Shown: piece by piece, positions 36,686 through 50,600 of the stretch
Layout: each line of letters begins with the position of its first letter
Numbering within the stretch: position 1 is the stretch's first letter
Origin: Dirofilaria immitis
Lineage: Eukaryota > Nematoda > Chromadorea > Rhabditida > Onchocercidae
Reading direction: 5' to 3'
Assembly: GCA_024305405.1 (NCBI GenBank)
Contig: JAKNDB010000087.1
Location: 4,032,501 to 4,096,500, forward strand
Length of the DNA: 64,000 nt
The notes under the pieces: model-generated
Told to the model about the DNA's origin: nothing
Databases searched by the model: none
The model's input: only the letters and a program-made list of their open reading frames with translations
Made by a program: the position numbers and the translations under genes

Positions 36686-39600
36686 ATGAATCAGCGCTAC
36701 AAAGCAGCACCATCGCCTTCAGCACAGCCATCACCAACAGCGGTATCATCTTTGCCTGATATTTCTTTATTGCTCTTGCTAACCTGTCCTATATACATGA
36801 TAATGATGATGGTAATGATGATGATGATAATGATGATGATGATGATGATGCTTATTATTGATAATTATTATCTAAAAAGCCACTCAGTTAATTTCTAATT
36901 CACTATGTTCGGAAGAAAGAGAGAAAGGAAAAAAGAGAGAAAAGAAAAAGGCAAGAAAGAAGGAAAAGGACGTAACGTAAATTGACAGAACCGCAGAAGT
37001 CTCTAAAGTTGCTGATGATGAATGATTTTTGAAGATGAGATTTATTGGCGAGTGTGTTGTGCATGAACACTGAAGAAAGTTACAATTATTAATTGCATTT
37101 TGATCATGATTATCGCCACAGTCGTCATCATAATCTCGCTAAATATTGTTAGCATGATTTGCTTTGTTCTCTAAATCATGATTATCACAATTACCCCACT
37201 ACTATTATCATTACTATGATGACTTATATGTCTTTTACTTCGTCGCATATCATCAGCTCATAGCACATTGGTCATCTCTCCTAAATCACTGCTAACCTTT
37301 GACCGGTGATCTATATTAGATGTTCGTAGTAGTGTTGATGATAATAGCAATAATCATCACAGATAATTCTAGGCGAATTGATGAACGAAATAGTAAGGGA
37401 AAAAAATTAACGAATCAGCAAATTTGGTCTATATTTTTTAAAATAGACTATTATCAGAAACGTAATTATAAAAGATGACGGAACAAAAGCAACGATAATA
37501 ACAATAACGATAATAAGATGCAACAATAAGCGAAATAACAAGGAGCAACAAATACAAGGATTACTATAATTACTTTATAGCCACTGGTGACACGGAAGTA
37601 TTAGAGAATGCAGAATTTGACAAATGTATTGAAATTTTTGCAAGAATCGATGTTTGAAATAATTTGACGTTGTCTGAAGATCACTGGGGAAGATTGTTAA
37701 TATCTGCTGCCTAAATATATGTTTCGAAAAAGAAAAAAAAATTAGTGAGTTAAAACTTACTCAAAAAATGAATTTTTCACAAAGATAAATTTTTGCAATC
37801 TTGCAAAAGTAAGAACTTTAATAAGAATAGAAGATTTTGTTTTAAATGAACGTAGTAGAGAAATATAATATATTTTACTAATGCTATATATATATAATAT
37901 ATTGTATACTGTCTCCTCTAAAACCGTTTAAATCCATATTTCAAAAAAGTCTGGACCAAATATATATCAATAATCAATGAACATGTCGATAAAAATAAGG
38001 TTTTAAATCATATCATTCAACAATATGCAGATAATGAAATGGCTATTCCATGTTTACTTCAGCCTTCACTAAATTCGATATTAATCACCTTTCGATATTA
38101 ATTTTAAGCCATCTAATATCTCACAAATATTACTGTTTTCAAATTATATGATTCTGGCTAAGAAAAAGTATGAGATTATAGGAATTAAATGTTATCATAA
38201 ACTTATTTTTAAAGAAGGACTTAAATTAAACAACAGATACTGCAAATTTAGAACCTTGGATCAGAAATCTAAGAATTTAATATGTATTTAATATTTTTAA
38301 AATATCCCAACATACATAAATGTATCAGAAATTTGGTGTATCAGGCTTAAATTCCATAAATATAATTTTTGGAAATGCATAGATTAAGAAATTTGAAATG
38401 TTAATGGGTTAATTTAAAACAATAAGATGACCGATTATTCAATATAAAGCTCAAGCTTTTCCGGAAGAGAACTCAAAACGCCATTTGTTTAACAGCTTTT
38501 GTTCCACTTACTTATTAAACCGTGTTAATCGATGATTTGAACTGCAAATAAATTTAACAATTTAAGTTTTGAGTATTAATCAGAATAATTTGACTCTTTT
38601 GAGTCATTATGTGCAATGTAATACGTAAGATATAAAATTTGTGTTTCGTTTTATTCGGAATGATTTCTAATAGACCTAAATTTCACATTCGTTACCGAAT
38701 ATATGGCTTTTAATTCGGGCCGTTTCTAATTTTTGTTTTCGTTTTGTTCATCATTCCATGATCTTGTAATTCAGACATTTTTGAAATTGAAATACTTTTT
38801 TGCATGATATGCAAGATTTTTTTGTGGACTTGGGAAATGTATTTTTAGTAATTTCCTGAGAGTGAATAATTCCCCATAATTTTTTCCGATTAGTTATTTC
38901 TAATCAAGCGGTGAATTCATTAAACAATAAGCAAATGTTACTAAAGACAGTAATATGAATAATCATTGAATAGTATTTACAGATGGACCAAAAGAAGTGC
39001 TTGGTGTTCAACGACACATTCTCTCATCAGCTGCCTCATCCAATGATGATATCGCTTCAAATAGGCATATCTATTTTATTTATTTTTAAGTCTTATGACA
39101 GAAACAACAGACTAAAATCCATAAAATTACTCTAGTAAATTGTACAATTAGTTTGCCAATCAGTGGAATCTTTGGGTTTAACATCTGAATTATAATCAGA
39201 TATCAGAAATATATTAAACACCAATCATTTCAGTTTATTTATTCATTTTATGCGATTACTTACATCTATTAAACAATGTATTAAGTATTTTTCATTTCTG
39301 TTCTTTCCAGATCAGCTAATTCACCATTAGATCAGAAACCAAATGTTTGGCAAATGAACGGGCAATCCATCATTAATCAGGTAAAATTTCAATGCAAAAT
39401 AATTCTTTTTGTATTAATTTGGATTAAATTCCAATAGATTTAAATTTTTCTTCAAATTTTGGGTATTTAACCGATGTATATCTAACTTTATTTGTTCCAT
39501 CATCCAATGGATATATCATTATTGATAGTAATATTTATTAGTATGACTGAGATTAACCAACTGAAATTCAAAAAATTTTTATAGTTCAATTCTTTGCATG

Positions 39601-42600
39601 ATGAATAGAAAGATTCCTTATGAATCTGAATTTTTCGGAAATGAATATCGGATTAAGTGATTCTAATCAAATCGTCCGTTCAAATGAATTCCATCTTGCA
39701 CAAATTAATGATTATCTTTTGATTCTTATTAAATTTATTATTTCCAAAGAGAATAGCAAGTATAAGTCATAAATTATGTTGGGAATTTGAAATTTTTCTA
39801 AAGCGAACGTAATTGAAAAGTTACTTTTCAGCTATCTCCTACCGCAGGTGATCAGGCAAATGTTGGCGAACCAGCTCAAGCGAGTTCCTCAGCTACGGAC
39901 TTATCTGCCGATGCTGAAGGCGTTTGGTCGCCCGATATTGATCAGGTACTTTGTTATGTTTTTAAGTCTTTAAAAGTTGGCCATAGATTGTGATAAATAA
40001 TAGTTATTTACTATGCTTTTCGATTTTCTTTGATTTTCGAATTAAATTTAAGGCATTTCAAGAAGCATTACAAATTTATCCGCCATGTGGTCGACGGAAA
40101 ATTATACTTAGCGACGAAGGGAAAATGTATGGTAAGTATAAATTTTGTCAAATTTTCAGCATTATCTACTGTGGCTCTTACTCAGACAAGTAAAAATGTC
40201 AGCCTATTTCTAATTGTAAATAATATGGATGAAGTATGTACTTATTTAATGCGATACATTCTGCGAAACATACGGATATCTTTTGTAAGGTTGAATAGCC
40301 GTGCACAATATATCAAGAAGAAAAGATGCTTAATGCAAACGTGGATTACGCGTTACGTTTGCCGAATAATGCATAACAATTGTCCACTTTTTTCTTTTAT
40401 CGAGCAATGTATTGGATAGGACTATCTTATAGATTGAGTTCGATGTTGCAGGCTGGAATAGACTGGATGTTCATACCTTTCAGCTTACATATCCACTTCA
40501 TGCTGTCCTACATTTGTTTATTGTAGCGTACTGCGCTTGCATGTATCATCTATCTGTGTGGTGACATTTGTTGTCAGCAGGTGCATGGTCGGATATCGCC
40601 AAAAGGACAGATGTTTATAGGGCCTCCTTCACCGCTCCCTTTCTTTTCTCCCTTATGCTCTACTTCACCTCCTAACCTCGAAGGATCTGTCAATGTATTA
40701 CCATTACCTCTCCGGTATTACTTATATTCTGCTAATATCACCTGCAGTATAGTATATTATATATTATAATAGCACATCTGCCATCATTTCTTTCGCTCTC
40801 CATCAATTCTTCGTTAAAGATGATCTATCTATTTTCGCATAGTTGCGTCTTGAAATGAAGACAGAAAAGAAAACGGGAGTGGGAGAGCAAACTTAGCCCC
40901 CAAAGTCTGATTTCATTCCTTCATTTCTATATCAGAGCTACTGATAATTACAATGCTTTTCCATCTAACTGTTTTTATTTCGTTTCTTTTGGTTAAAATT
41001 TTATCTTTTTGGAAAAAAATTTTTTGAGAAGAAATATGCGCGGAATTTCGTGGCTGTTTATAACCTATTATTAAGATTATATCTGAAGGATATTGCAGCC
41101 TATAAGATTACGATAAATCTTATATTTATTGTCTATAACCTAAGCAGTGATTTATAAATTTCTCGATATATTTTTTCCGATTTAGTGATGAATAAACTAT
41201 ACGGTTTTCATTTGAAAAGAACGATTAACATTAACATTGGTAGGAAGAATTAAAATATATTTTTTCTCTCTCTGTCAATTTTTTGTTTAGCTATTTTATA
41301 CTGGTTATTGAAGCTATTCAAAAAAGCAGCCGAAATTAATCTTATATTTCAAAGCCGATGTCCTTCAACACATAAAATATTAATTTATGCCTTTTTTTCT
41401 TCGTAGTTCCTAAAATGATTTATGCAAGCAAACTACATATCATTTCCAAAAATTTCCTAATTAATTAATTGATTTGAGATGAATTTTCGGTTCGAAGTTG
41501 AGTCACTTCTATATTCACTTAATTGAATTTCATTATCATTGAATCATGAAGAAGATGAAAAGTTCCTAAACTACAACAGTTTATTCTTTATTATTTTCCG
41601 TATCTTTCACAACTTCTATAATTTCTTTTCGCAAAATTTCTTTTTCTTTTTTCTAAAATATAAAATAAAATATTTCTTTTCATTTTCTGCTAAAATTTTC
41701 CTTTCCTCTGCGAAAATATCATTCATTTTTTTCTCCCTTAAAATAAAATCAGCTTCAGTTAAATAGCAACAGAGCAGCAAAAATTTTCATATTTGAATGC
41801 ATCTTCTTTATATCACTGTTTTATCATTTTCATTTCTGTGACAAGAAACGATAACAAAAATGAAGAAAAGCAAATATGAGATTAGTTTCTCGAAATAATT
41901 CATCTCAATTTTTTTATTTTATCCTTTTTCCTTACAAAAATAATATTTAATATGAAATTCTCAAGAAGTAATAATGAACACTGATATTTCAAGAAAGAAG
42001 TCATTGAACTGAAATTTAAAAATGATGAGCAAAGAGAGCTGAAAATGCAATAATAATTACAACCTTAAACACTAATCCAATTTTTATTTTGTCCAGAAGT
42101 TCCAAATTTATGATTTGATCCTACGAGTAAATATGACATAATGTAGGCTTCTTTTTTCAATCCTTTGTCTATTTCTTTAACTTCTGAATGTTTGAGTTCT
42201 GGATTTCTGAATTTTGTCTCTTCAAATCGAGTACTAGTAAATTTTTAAGATAAAAATACTGCTCAATTCTCTCTCTGCATCTCGATATTTTGTAGATAGA
42301 ATTGGCAGATAAAATTTATTGCTGTTTTCCTGAAAGAAAGCACCCTTTTAGAGTAAAAGAGAAAAGAAATAGACCTTCTTATACGATAGTGATAATGTTC
42401 TCGAAATGAGCACAAACCTTGTTGAACAACGTGGAAAATATGTCATTCTGGGCATTCACTAAAGCCAATCAAAACATTCATATATCATTGTACTGCATCT
42501 ACTGAATCAAATGACCTTGCAACGAGTAGAACAAACAAATAAACAGAATTCGTTGATTCGATTTGGACATTTATATTTACAAATGCATGCATCGATGTAT

Positions 42601-45600
42601 ATATATTAATGATCTGTATGCAAGCTGGGCATTATTACACATGCATTGATATATGTAAACAATTGAAATAATTGTAAGTTTCATACTTACAATTATAGTC
42701 GAAAGATGATCGACTGAGCAAATGGTTTTTATGGTTATCGGAGAGAACGCAAAAGCAAAATGTTCAGTGATAAAATCTCTGTGATGATGAATCGTGTTTG
42801 TATCAAAGCATAAAGCTGGGAAAATTAGCAGCTTTATCGAACTGATGCTGAGTTCAAATTCTCATTCATATCTTCTTAATGTATGCATGCAGTTAATTGC
42901 GATTCTTCTGCATTCTATTAAACAATATACAGAAATACGATGCTAGTAAAATCGTTTGATAAATATAAGATTTAACTGGAATTCTTTGATCAACGTAACT
43001 TTTGATTTCGCAAATGTTTTATTCCTCAAAACTTTTAAATTGCAGGTCGAAATGAATTAATAGCTCGATATATCAAGATAAGATGTGGCAAAACGAGGAC
43101 TCGAAAACAGGTTTCATCACATATTCAAGTTCTCGCGCGAAAAAAGCTCGAGAAACACAAGCTAAGCTCAAGGTGCGTTAGTTGAACTCGGAACCGTTTT
43201 AACGTTAGATCTCTCTTGTATGCATACTGGTATTAGCTCAAATACCAATGTGTATTCAAATCAAATTTTTTTTCTCTTAAAATTTTAGAAAAATGTGATG
43301 AAATTTAGAAGTCTAAAATTAATGCAAGTTCGGGTTAAATTCAAATTGACACAATTTAAATTTTTAGTCAGCGGAAGCATCACCGCCATCTACTGTTAGT
43401 GCAACTATTCCTGGTACTAGTACTGAAACAGAAAAACCGATGTCAGTCGCACTAAACAACTTATCGATGCTAACCATGAGTAAACAGAATGTACTACCTC
43501 GGGCACTCTATCCAACAGTGTGGCCCGCAGGTTTTCCAGCTCCAACTTCTGCACAGACCGCGTTTTCAGCTCAAAACGATCTCAAAGCCTATCAGCGTAT
43601 CGTCGAGTAACTTTCTTTTGCAACATTAAATAAATTAAATAAGTTTGAAGTTGAATAAGTGAAATTCGATTCCAAATTAAAAGATTAAAGTTTCATCTTA
43701 CATCAAAACACTGAGTTCTAAGCTGGAAATTCGTGGTTTAGAATAAATGGCTATAATAATGGTCGAATATCGTTGAATGGGCAATCACCAGTTGAAAAGT
43801 TATCACCTGCCACATTCGTCGACGATCGCGCTATTGCTTCCTCAATGCTTACCTTATGCGGTTTCACTGCTTACGTTGAACTCATTCCAAACAATGTCGC
43901 TTCGCGGGTAGACCTCGTGCGAATACCAAAATTTGCCGATGAGCCGCTCGAGGTGATATTTTCGAGACTGCATATTAATTAATAAAATATAAAGTTCTGC
44001 AACTGTTACTAATAATGTTAAGAAGCATATTTTGCAAGGATCAGACCTATTGTGTTTCATTCAAAGTTTCAAGAAACTGATCATATATTTAAAGAGATCT
44101 TGAAAAATTAAAAGCCGAGATTTTATGGATGAATTCGACAACTTTCTAGAACATTTTGTTTTTTTCCTTTTTCTTTTCTTTTTAATATCCCATACTTACT
44201 GTAAGCGTACGAAATCTCTGCTCATTTTTCTATTGTCGTTGAACCATCAGTACTTTAAAGTATAATTATTTCAAAACAAATTTTCTTGAAGAATTTTTTC
44301 ACCTTATGTGTTGAGTGCGATTATGCTATTTTTTTTTGAATGTTAATTGGAATAAACTTATCATAAATTCAATGCAGTTCAGATTTTTTAGATTATCCAA
44401 TAATTTTTAATTAGGATTTGGCTGGAATAGAAAGGAGATGATTGCTATCGGAAGGATTACAATTAGAAATTACGCATAATGTTTTGCATTGAAGAGAAAC
44501 AGATTGAAGCAAACTGACAATTAGCAACATTTTCTTTTTATGAAAGCAATTCAAAAAAAAAAATCATAACTGAAATGGCGTGAAGAATGAATGATTCTGT
44601 ATCAAAGACTGAGAGATGTTGGAGAGAGAGAAGTCATTTCACATTTAGAAATCATAAGTTCGTCTATCATGTAGTCTAAAAGAAATTTAAAAATAATCTC
44701 TCTGCCCATTTGATTCAAAGAGATCATTCCGAACGATGATCACTCAAGGAACTATGATTTTTAGGGATTTTATTCATTATTTGCTTGCAGACCTTCAAGT
44801 TGGAGGATATAGCAGAGAAATACCCACCAGTACTCGGTGAGTTATTTGCTGCTGGACCTCGTGACGGTTTCTTCTTAGTGAAATGTTGGGCTAACATCGA
44901 ATTCTCTCTACCGGATGATAATTCTGCCCTTTACGCGGTTGATAGCTTCTACGAAAGTGCTCAACGATTTGATATTACAGTATCCACAAAAGTATGCTCA
45001 TTTGGCAAACAAGTGATCGAAAAAGTTGAAGTAGGTTCAAAATGTGAATTTTGTCAAAACTGCGCGTTAGTAATTGATTTAGTACTCATATTTGTTTTCA
45101 TTCATTTCTTTATTTACTTATTTTAAAAAGTTAGGTTCGTCGAATTTTAATCCGTACCTAATATCTAAAATTGAGTAAATTTTTGCCAGCATTAGCTTTA
45201 ATTTATAGTTATTAAATTGCAAAGTTATTAGCATTAGATTCCACACTTTTAGACATCACTGATTTGGTTTCCAGTCAGAACTAAAAATCATTGCTGATAT
45301 TAGTTATTTGCGTATAATATCAAAATCACCTTTTCCAGATCTATTCACCAATTGAAAATGGAAGAAAATTTAATTTTCGATTAGAAGGATCGCCTATGTG
45401 TGAATATATGGTGAAATTTGTTGCAGAGCTGAAGAAATTGCAAAGCCATGATTTAATGAACAGCGTCTTATATAATTTCACGATATTACAGGTAATATTG
45501 GCATTATGGAAGTCTCCATACTTCTTGATAGACCTGTGATCCATTTTCTCGGCAAGTTTTGTCATCAATTTCTTAAGTAGCAGTGTCTGGATCATTTTTG

Positions 45601-45817
45601 AACTGATGAATTACTAATGTTTTTGAAAAGTCAGTACTGTTTGAGAGAAGTGATTACGCGTCAATTAATTTAGTTACCAAGTTTTCTTTCAGCTGAACAT
45701 TTACAGGTGGTGACAAATCGTGATACGAAAGAACCGTTGATGGTGATTGGTTTCGTTTTTGAGGTATCGCCAGTACCAGAATCGACGTGTCGTTTGTACA
45801 GACTTGTTGCAGGATAA
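36686..45817 (+). CDS. egl-44: TEAD/Scalloped transcription factor
   Basis: TEA-domain DNA-binding factor, the nuclear output partner of Yorkie/YAP and of Vestigial-type cofactors. Exons: 36686-36742 (tentative start, [17 protein letters not shown]), 38983-39064, 39311-39380, 39832-39945, 40053-40131, 43046-43172, 43368-43606, 43742-43952, 44791-45030, 45339-45491, 45707-45817. The TEA domain starts [12 protein letters not shown] and runs through [37 protein letters not shown] and (after repair of an A-run) [11 protein letters not shown]. The C-terminal cofactor-binding fold shows [58 protein letters not shown] and ends YRLVAG. Exon phases agree throughout. The intron after 39064 looks like GC-AG. 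One A is missing at 43140-43145 and probably one at 38991. ATG 38983 directly follows an acceptor and may be an alternative start. C. elegans has a single TEAD (egl-44), hence the symbol. Confidence 0.93.
36797..36850. repeat. (GAT)n trinucleotide repeat
   Basis: ATGATGATG-type repeat with a few interruptions, in the first TEAD intron. It produces an artefactual Met-rich frame. Confidence 0.95.
40132..43045. other. 2.9-kb intron inside the TEA domain
   Basis: It separates the KMYG and RNELIARY halves of the DNA-binding domain. It contains a GC-richer island at 40430-40700 with a short open frame ([19 protein letters not shown]) behind an acceptor-like CAG at 40577-40579, and a 12-bp hairpin at 42668-42696. 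Inclusion of that frame would interrupt the TEA domain, so it is more likely regulatory or incidental. Confidence 0.6.
42668..42696. repeat. 12-bp perfect hairpin, 5-base loop
   Basis: ATAATTGTAAGT (42668-42679) and its reverse complement (42685-42696) around TTCAT, inside the TEAD intron. Confidence 0.7.
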
Positions 45818-47622
45818 GAATCTCCATGACGAGTAAAAATAGTCCCAGCTGTTAGAAACTATCAAGCTTAGGATTCATGAGGATTCAAGTTGAAAATGAA
45901 AGTCAGGAAGATTGTTCAATACCGGTGGTAAAATATATATTTGCATCTGTGAGTTATTTTTTGTTTCTTAAATTTGCCTTTTAGCAATGTTGCCTACTTG
46001 TTTTCACTTTTGAAAGTACCGCGTTTGTTTTTCACTGCAATTGTTCATTTGTCCGTTGTTTCTTTTTTAAAAAAAAATTCAATAACTTTTCCTACATAAT
46101 AGATTCAGGCTTGAAATATTATTGGGTTTTTGCACTTTGGTTTTATACTAGTATTGATCCTTTTATTAATCTACGATAATGTATGACTTGAAGTCACCGT
46201 AACTAGTTAGGACTTTTCTTAATTCGTCGAGAACTTTTTCTACATGTATTTATTTCGGATTATATTGAAGCGGATAAAATGTACTTCAAATATCACACTA
46301 TCATTGTTTTTGCTGGAATTGTCTGCTACAATAATCAAGCCCATTTCTTCACAAAGAAATATTTCTGTACATTCTTATTTCGTTTTATAAGGAAAAAGCA
46401 AAGTTTTTAAGATTTTAGTTTACTATTTTTTTTTCAGATTGAATTTTTCTCGAAAAAAAAAAATAATGCAACTTCTGTCTTTTATTAATCAAATATATTT
46501 ATATATGCATTTTGTTTAAATTTTCTTGTCTCCAATTTTCAGCTTGCATTTACTACGCTGTTAAATGAAATATACGTGTTTTTACGTTTCTCTTTGTTCT
46601 TCCATGTTTTGAAATAGATGTTGTTAGAAGGAGGTCATTGTAAATGTTTGCTTCAAACTATTGTTATTTTTTTTTGCTCCTTGTAACGGTTATATATCAT
46701 TCGTAAAGATCCCAATAATGGCTCAAATCATATATAAATAGAAATATATAACTTTAACTGCTTGGTAAAATTGTAATATTTCACTGAGCAATTTAAATTT
46801 TAGGAAAAGAAAAAACGATGTAATTTCTATTGATTGAAAGAGACTTGGTATCTTCTCTATCGTCGTTCCTTTATTTGGATTTTCTTAAAATGTGACGTCT
46901 TTTTAAATTCGAAATTTTTAAAGCTTAACAAAATGGTTGAAGTTTCAAACTTCTGTTATAAACAATTATCTGTTATTTTCAACTTGTAACCTAACGATTT
47001 ATATTTATATAATTGTGTAAATAAATTTTTTAATGAAATTGCTAATGGGATTGTCGAAAATTTTATACAAAGGTTATGATCGATTCCTTCTTATACAATA
47101 AAAAGTTATTAGTTACTTGGTTTTAAAAAGCTTGAATTGATTAAGTTTCATTGTGAATCAGTAATTTTATTGCATTCACAACAACCTTTCCTTTTAAATA
47201 ATCTATATGGTTGAGTTAAAGACTTATTCCCGATCTACATAAATTGCTAACTTTTTGCATTGATTTTAAACGAAATTCTCATTTAGCATGATATCAATCG
47301 TTTTCATTACGCTCTTGTTTTTCTGAGAAATACCACTGTTATCATTGAGATGATCTTGATATACTGGTGATTAATCTAGTCATCCTTTTTCAGTTGAAAA
47401 TTCATATATTTTGTTAACAGTTCCAACTTTTAATAATGAAAGTTTGCTAAATTGGAATAAAATTTTTATTGTTTGATGAAAATAAAATTTGCATTAATTA
47501 TTACTAAAATATATCATTATAATGCTTTTATTAAACTAATCTAGAAAATAAGTAAGTGAATCCAGATATACAGTGAATGATCAATCATAGAATGAAAGGC
47601 TTTTTTATTTATCGGACATGTA
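45818..47622. other. intergenic region between convergent TEAD and zinc-finger genes
   Basis: AT-rich, with no coding signal. It should hold the 3' UTRs of both genes. Confidence 0.6.
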
Positions 47623-50600
47623 CTACAACTCATTGGCGAGACTATTTGGCGAATCAGATGGCGTATTTTGAAGATTGATGGATAAAAAGTTACTCACATT
47701 ATCATTAATCACTCGACATGAACTCTCGTGTTTTCTAAGGTAAATCTGACGGCGAAAACGCTGCCCACATTTTTTACAATCAAATTGCTCATGCGTAATA
47801 TGCAACATTTCGTGAACACGCTGATCATTTCGACGTACAAAACGTTTGCCGCATTCGAAGCACACAAAGCTACAATTGAAATTAGTGTGATTTATAATGC
47901 ATAATTTTTAATATACGCAAGTTAAAGCAATAAACAAAAGAGTAATAAGTACAGAGATCGAATATCTTTATTGAAAGATAGCTAATCGATAATTTGTTTT
48001 TAATAGTGAAAAGTTATGAAGAGTAAAATGGTTGAAGAGAGCAAATGGAAAATAAAAGAGAAGTTGAAATAGAATTGCAGGAAAGAAATTAATAGAAAAC
48101 ATGAAGCTTTTGTGCGTTTCTAATAATATTGGTAATTATTTTGCCACTTGCTATAGGCATTAACACATAGCTAGTATTGATTTCTATCACCACTATCATT
48201 ATGATTAGCATTAACATTATAGCTATTAAATCATGATTATTATCAACATTATTGTAACTTTCAACTTTTTTGCGATACAGAAAGCACGAAAAACCAATGG
48301 TTACTTTCCTCTTAATAAAAGGAGAGATTTATGCATTTAGAAGTGGAAGAGAATAACATATTGCAAACAAGAAATTTGTTGAAGGAAATTCGTAGATTTA
48401 GAAATGAATAAAAATTCATTTATGTAAATTTAAATATCTGGTTAAAAGCTTCTATGTATTTAAATCTTTTAAATATTAAATTTATTATAAATCATCTATA
48501 ATTATGTGCTATTGATATTACTTCTTGATTTAAAAATAATATAAATTTTAAAAAGAAACTAACGGTCTATCTTTCGTGTGTCGCGATCGGATATGGGCTG
48601 CTAAAGCCTATAAAAAGCATTGATAAAATTGAGAAAAAATTGATAAAATTTGGATGTTATAAAACAGGTGACATCATTTATATTGTAAATGAATTTCCAA
48701 TTAAAAGTTCAGTTCAAATTAGTAAAAATTTTGCTCCATTTTTTGTCAAAAATATAATGCTTAAGGGTTTCTTCAATTTTTTATTTGCATCTTCTCCCAG
48801 AACTCCAATTTGCTATCTTTCCATTTTGTAAAGGTTATGGATAATACTAGAAATGAATATGTAAGATTGTATAGGATATTGAAAAGAAATCATACATTGT
48901 ATCTACTATTGATATTTGAGAAATGATTAATGGAAAACATCCTAACTTTGGAACATTTGAAACCAGGATGGATGCAGCCCGGATAGGTACAATTATATCG
49001 CCGATCTGTATGCACCATTATATGGTGGCGTCGAAGACCGCCAAGTCGACCAAAACGCGCGCCACATTCATTACATTGATATGGCCTTTCTTGCCTATAA
49101 CATTCAAAGAGAACTTGTTAAAGAGAACTTGATTACTATTATTTATCTATAAATATGATTTTTTCCTTTGATTGCAATAAGAAAGTTTGGGCTAATTTCG
49201 TTTCAGTTAGATAGAAAAGATGAATTAGATTATGAACGTGAATAATCAATCTAAATGATGAATCACTCGGACTACTACGTAAGTTGTATATAATAAGATT
49301 GCATGATCAGATGAACATTTTATGGAATTGCCTATTGAACTCAATGTTTTAGGAGAGATTAGGAAGAGTGATACACTAGATCAACCTATTAATATCTAGT
49401 ATCCTGTCTCAGTAGAATTATTAGAATCTCCCAATGCTTCACATAGTGAAGTAGACAGATGAGAACTAACAGATGCTGTATGGAAATATGTTCTTTTAGT
49501 TGGGTATTGTTCGGGAAAATACGAGTGCATGTAGTGCAGCGATGAATTTGTACATTCGGTAAACGAAAATGCTCGCGTTCATTATGATGTCGAGCCGCTT
49601 CAGCATTTCGATATACCTTTAATTTACAGCTATTGAAGGTGAGAGTTTAAACAGTAATGTTGTAGTTTCAATAGCAGAAGCACTTTTAATTAAATTATTC
49701 ATTTTTTTTTGCTATTTTAAATCCTTTCCATGCTTCTTTTTTGAAATATCAACTTCATAGCTTAATTTAATTAATTGTAAATGTGTTCTAAAAATTTTCA
49801 AATCATTTCTGAATTTAATTTATAGTTGGCATATCTTTTCATTTTTAAATATTTTAATAATATTTATTATTTGAAAGAAGGACTATACTGTTTCGATTAA
49901 ATTGTATTTAACAATTTATTTGTAATTCATATAAAATTGTATTAAAAAGTCAGGGAAAAATAAAAGAATGGATTACTTTTCGACAAGTAAGACAAACGTA
50001 ACGTTTGCCGCGATTGGTGGTAATCTGTTGATTACCAAGATGATAAGTAATGATATGATATTGAACATTTTGTTTTAAAGTGAAACAACGACCACATTCA
50101 TCACAAATATAACGCTTGTCACGAAAACGTTGATAGCGTTTACGTGGGCCATCGGGACCATTCCAATCATCTCGTTTTACAAATATTTCCTGCAAGATCG
50201 CTTATTTATTGTATCAGACTTTGCAGTATCCCAATGTTATCTTCGCATTATTACAAACATAATTTCACAAGAATACTTTTCAATAAGAAAAAAATAGCGT
50301 TAGATCTTTTAATTGATGTTATTACAATTTCACAATTTAATTTAATTCTCCTCATTAATTGCTTCTAAACAAAAGAAAGTGGATAGAATGATATTACATT
50401 TACTAAATTTAAATTGGATTATAGAATGGTTCAAAAAATTAAAAAGATACTTGAATGCCATCGGTACTGTTGTATTGATCAAAGAATTCTCGCCATTCGT
50501 CACTATACGATTCCTGATACAAGTTTTCTAAAATTTCACAGGTCATTCCGACAGCCATCTTCAAATTAAACTCTGCGTTATTAGTGCACGATTCCAACGA

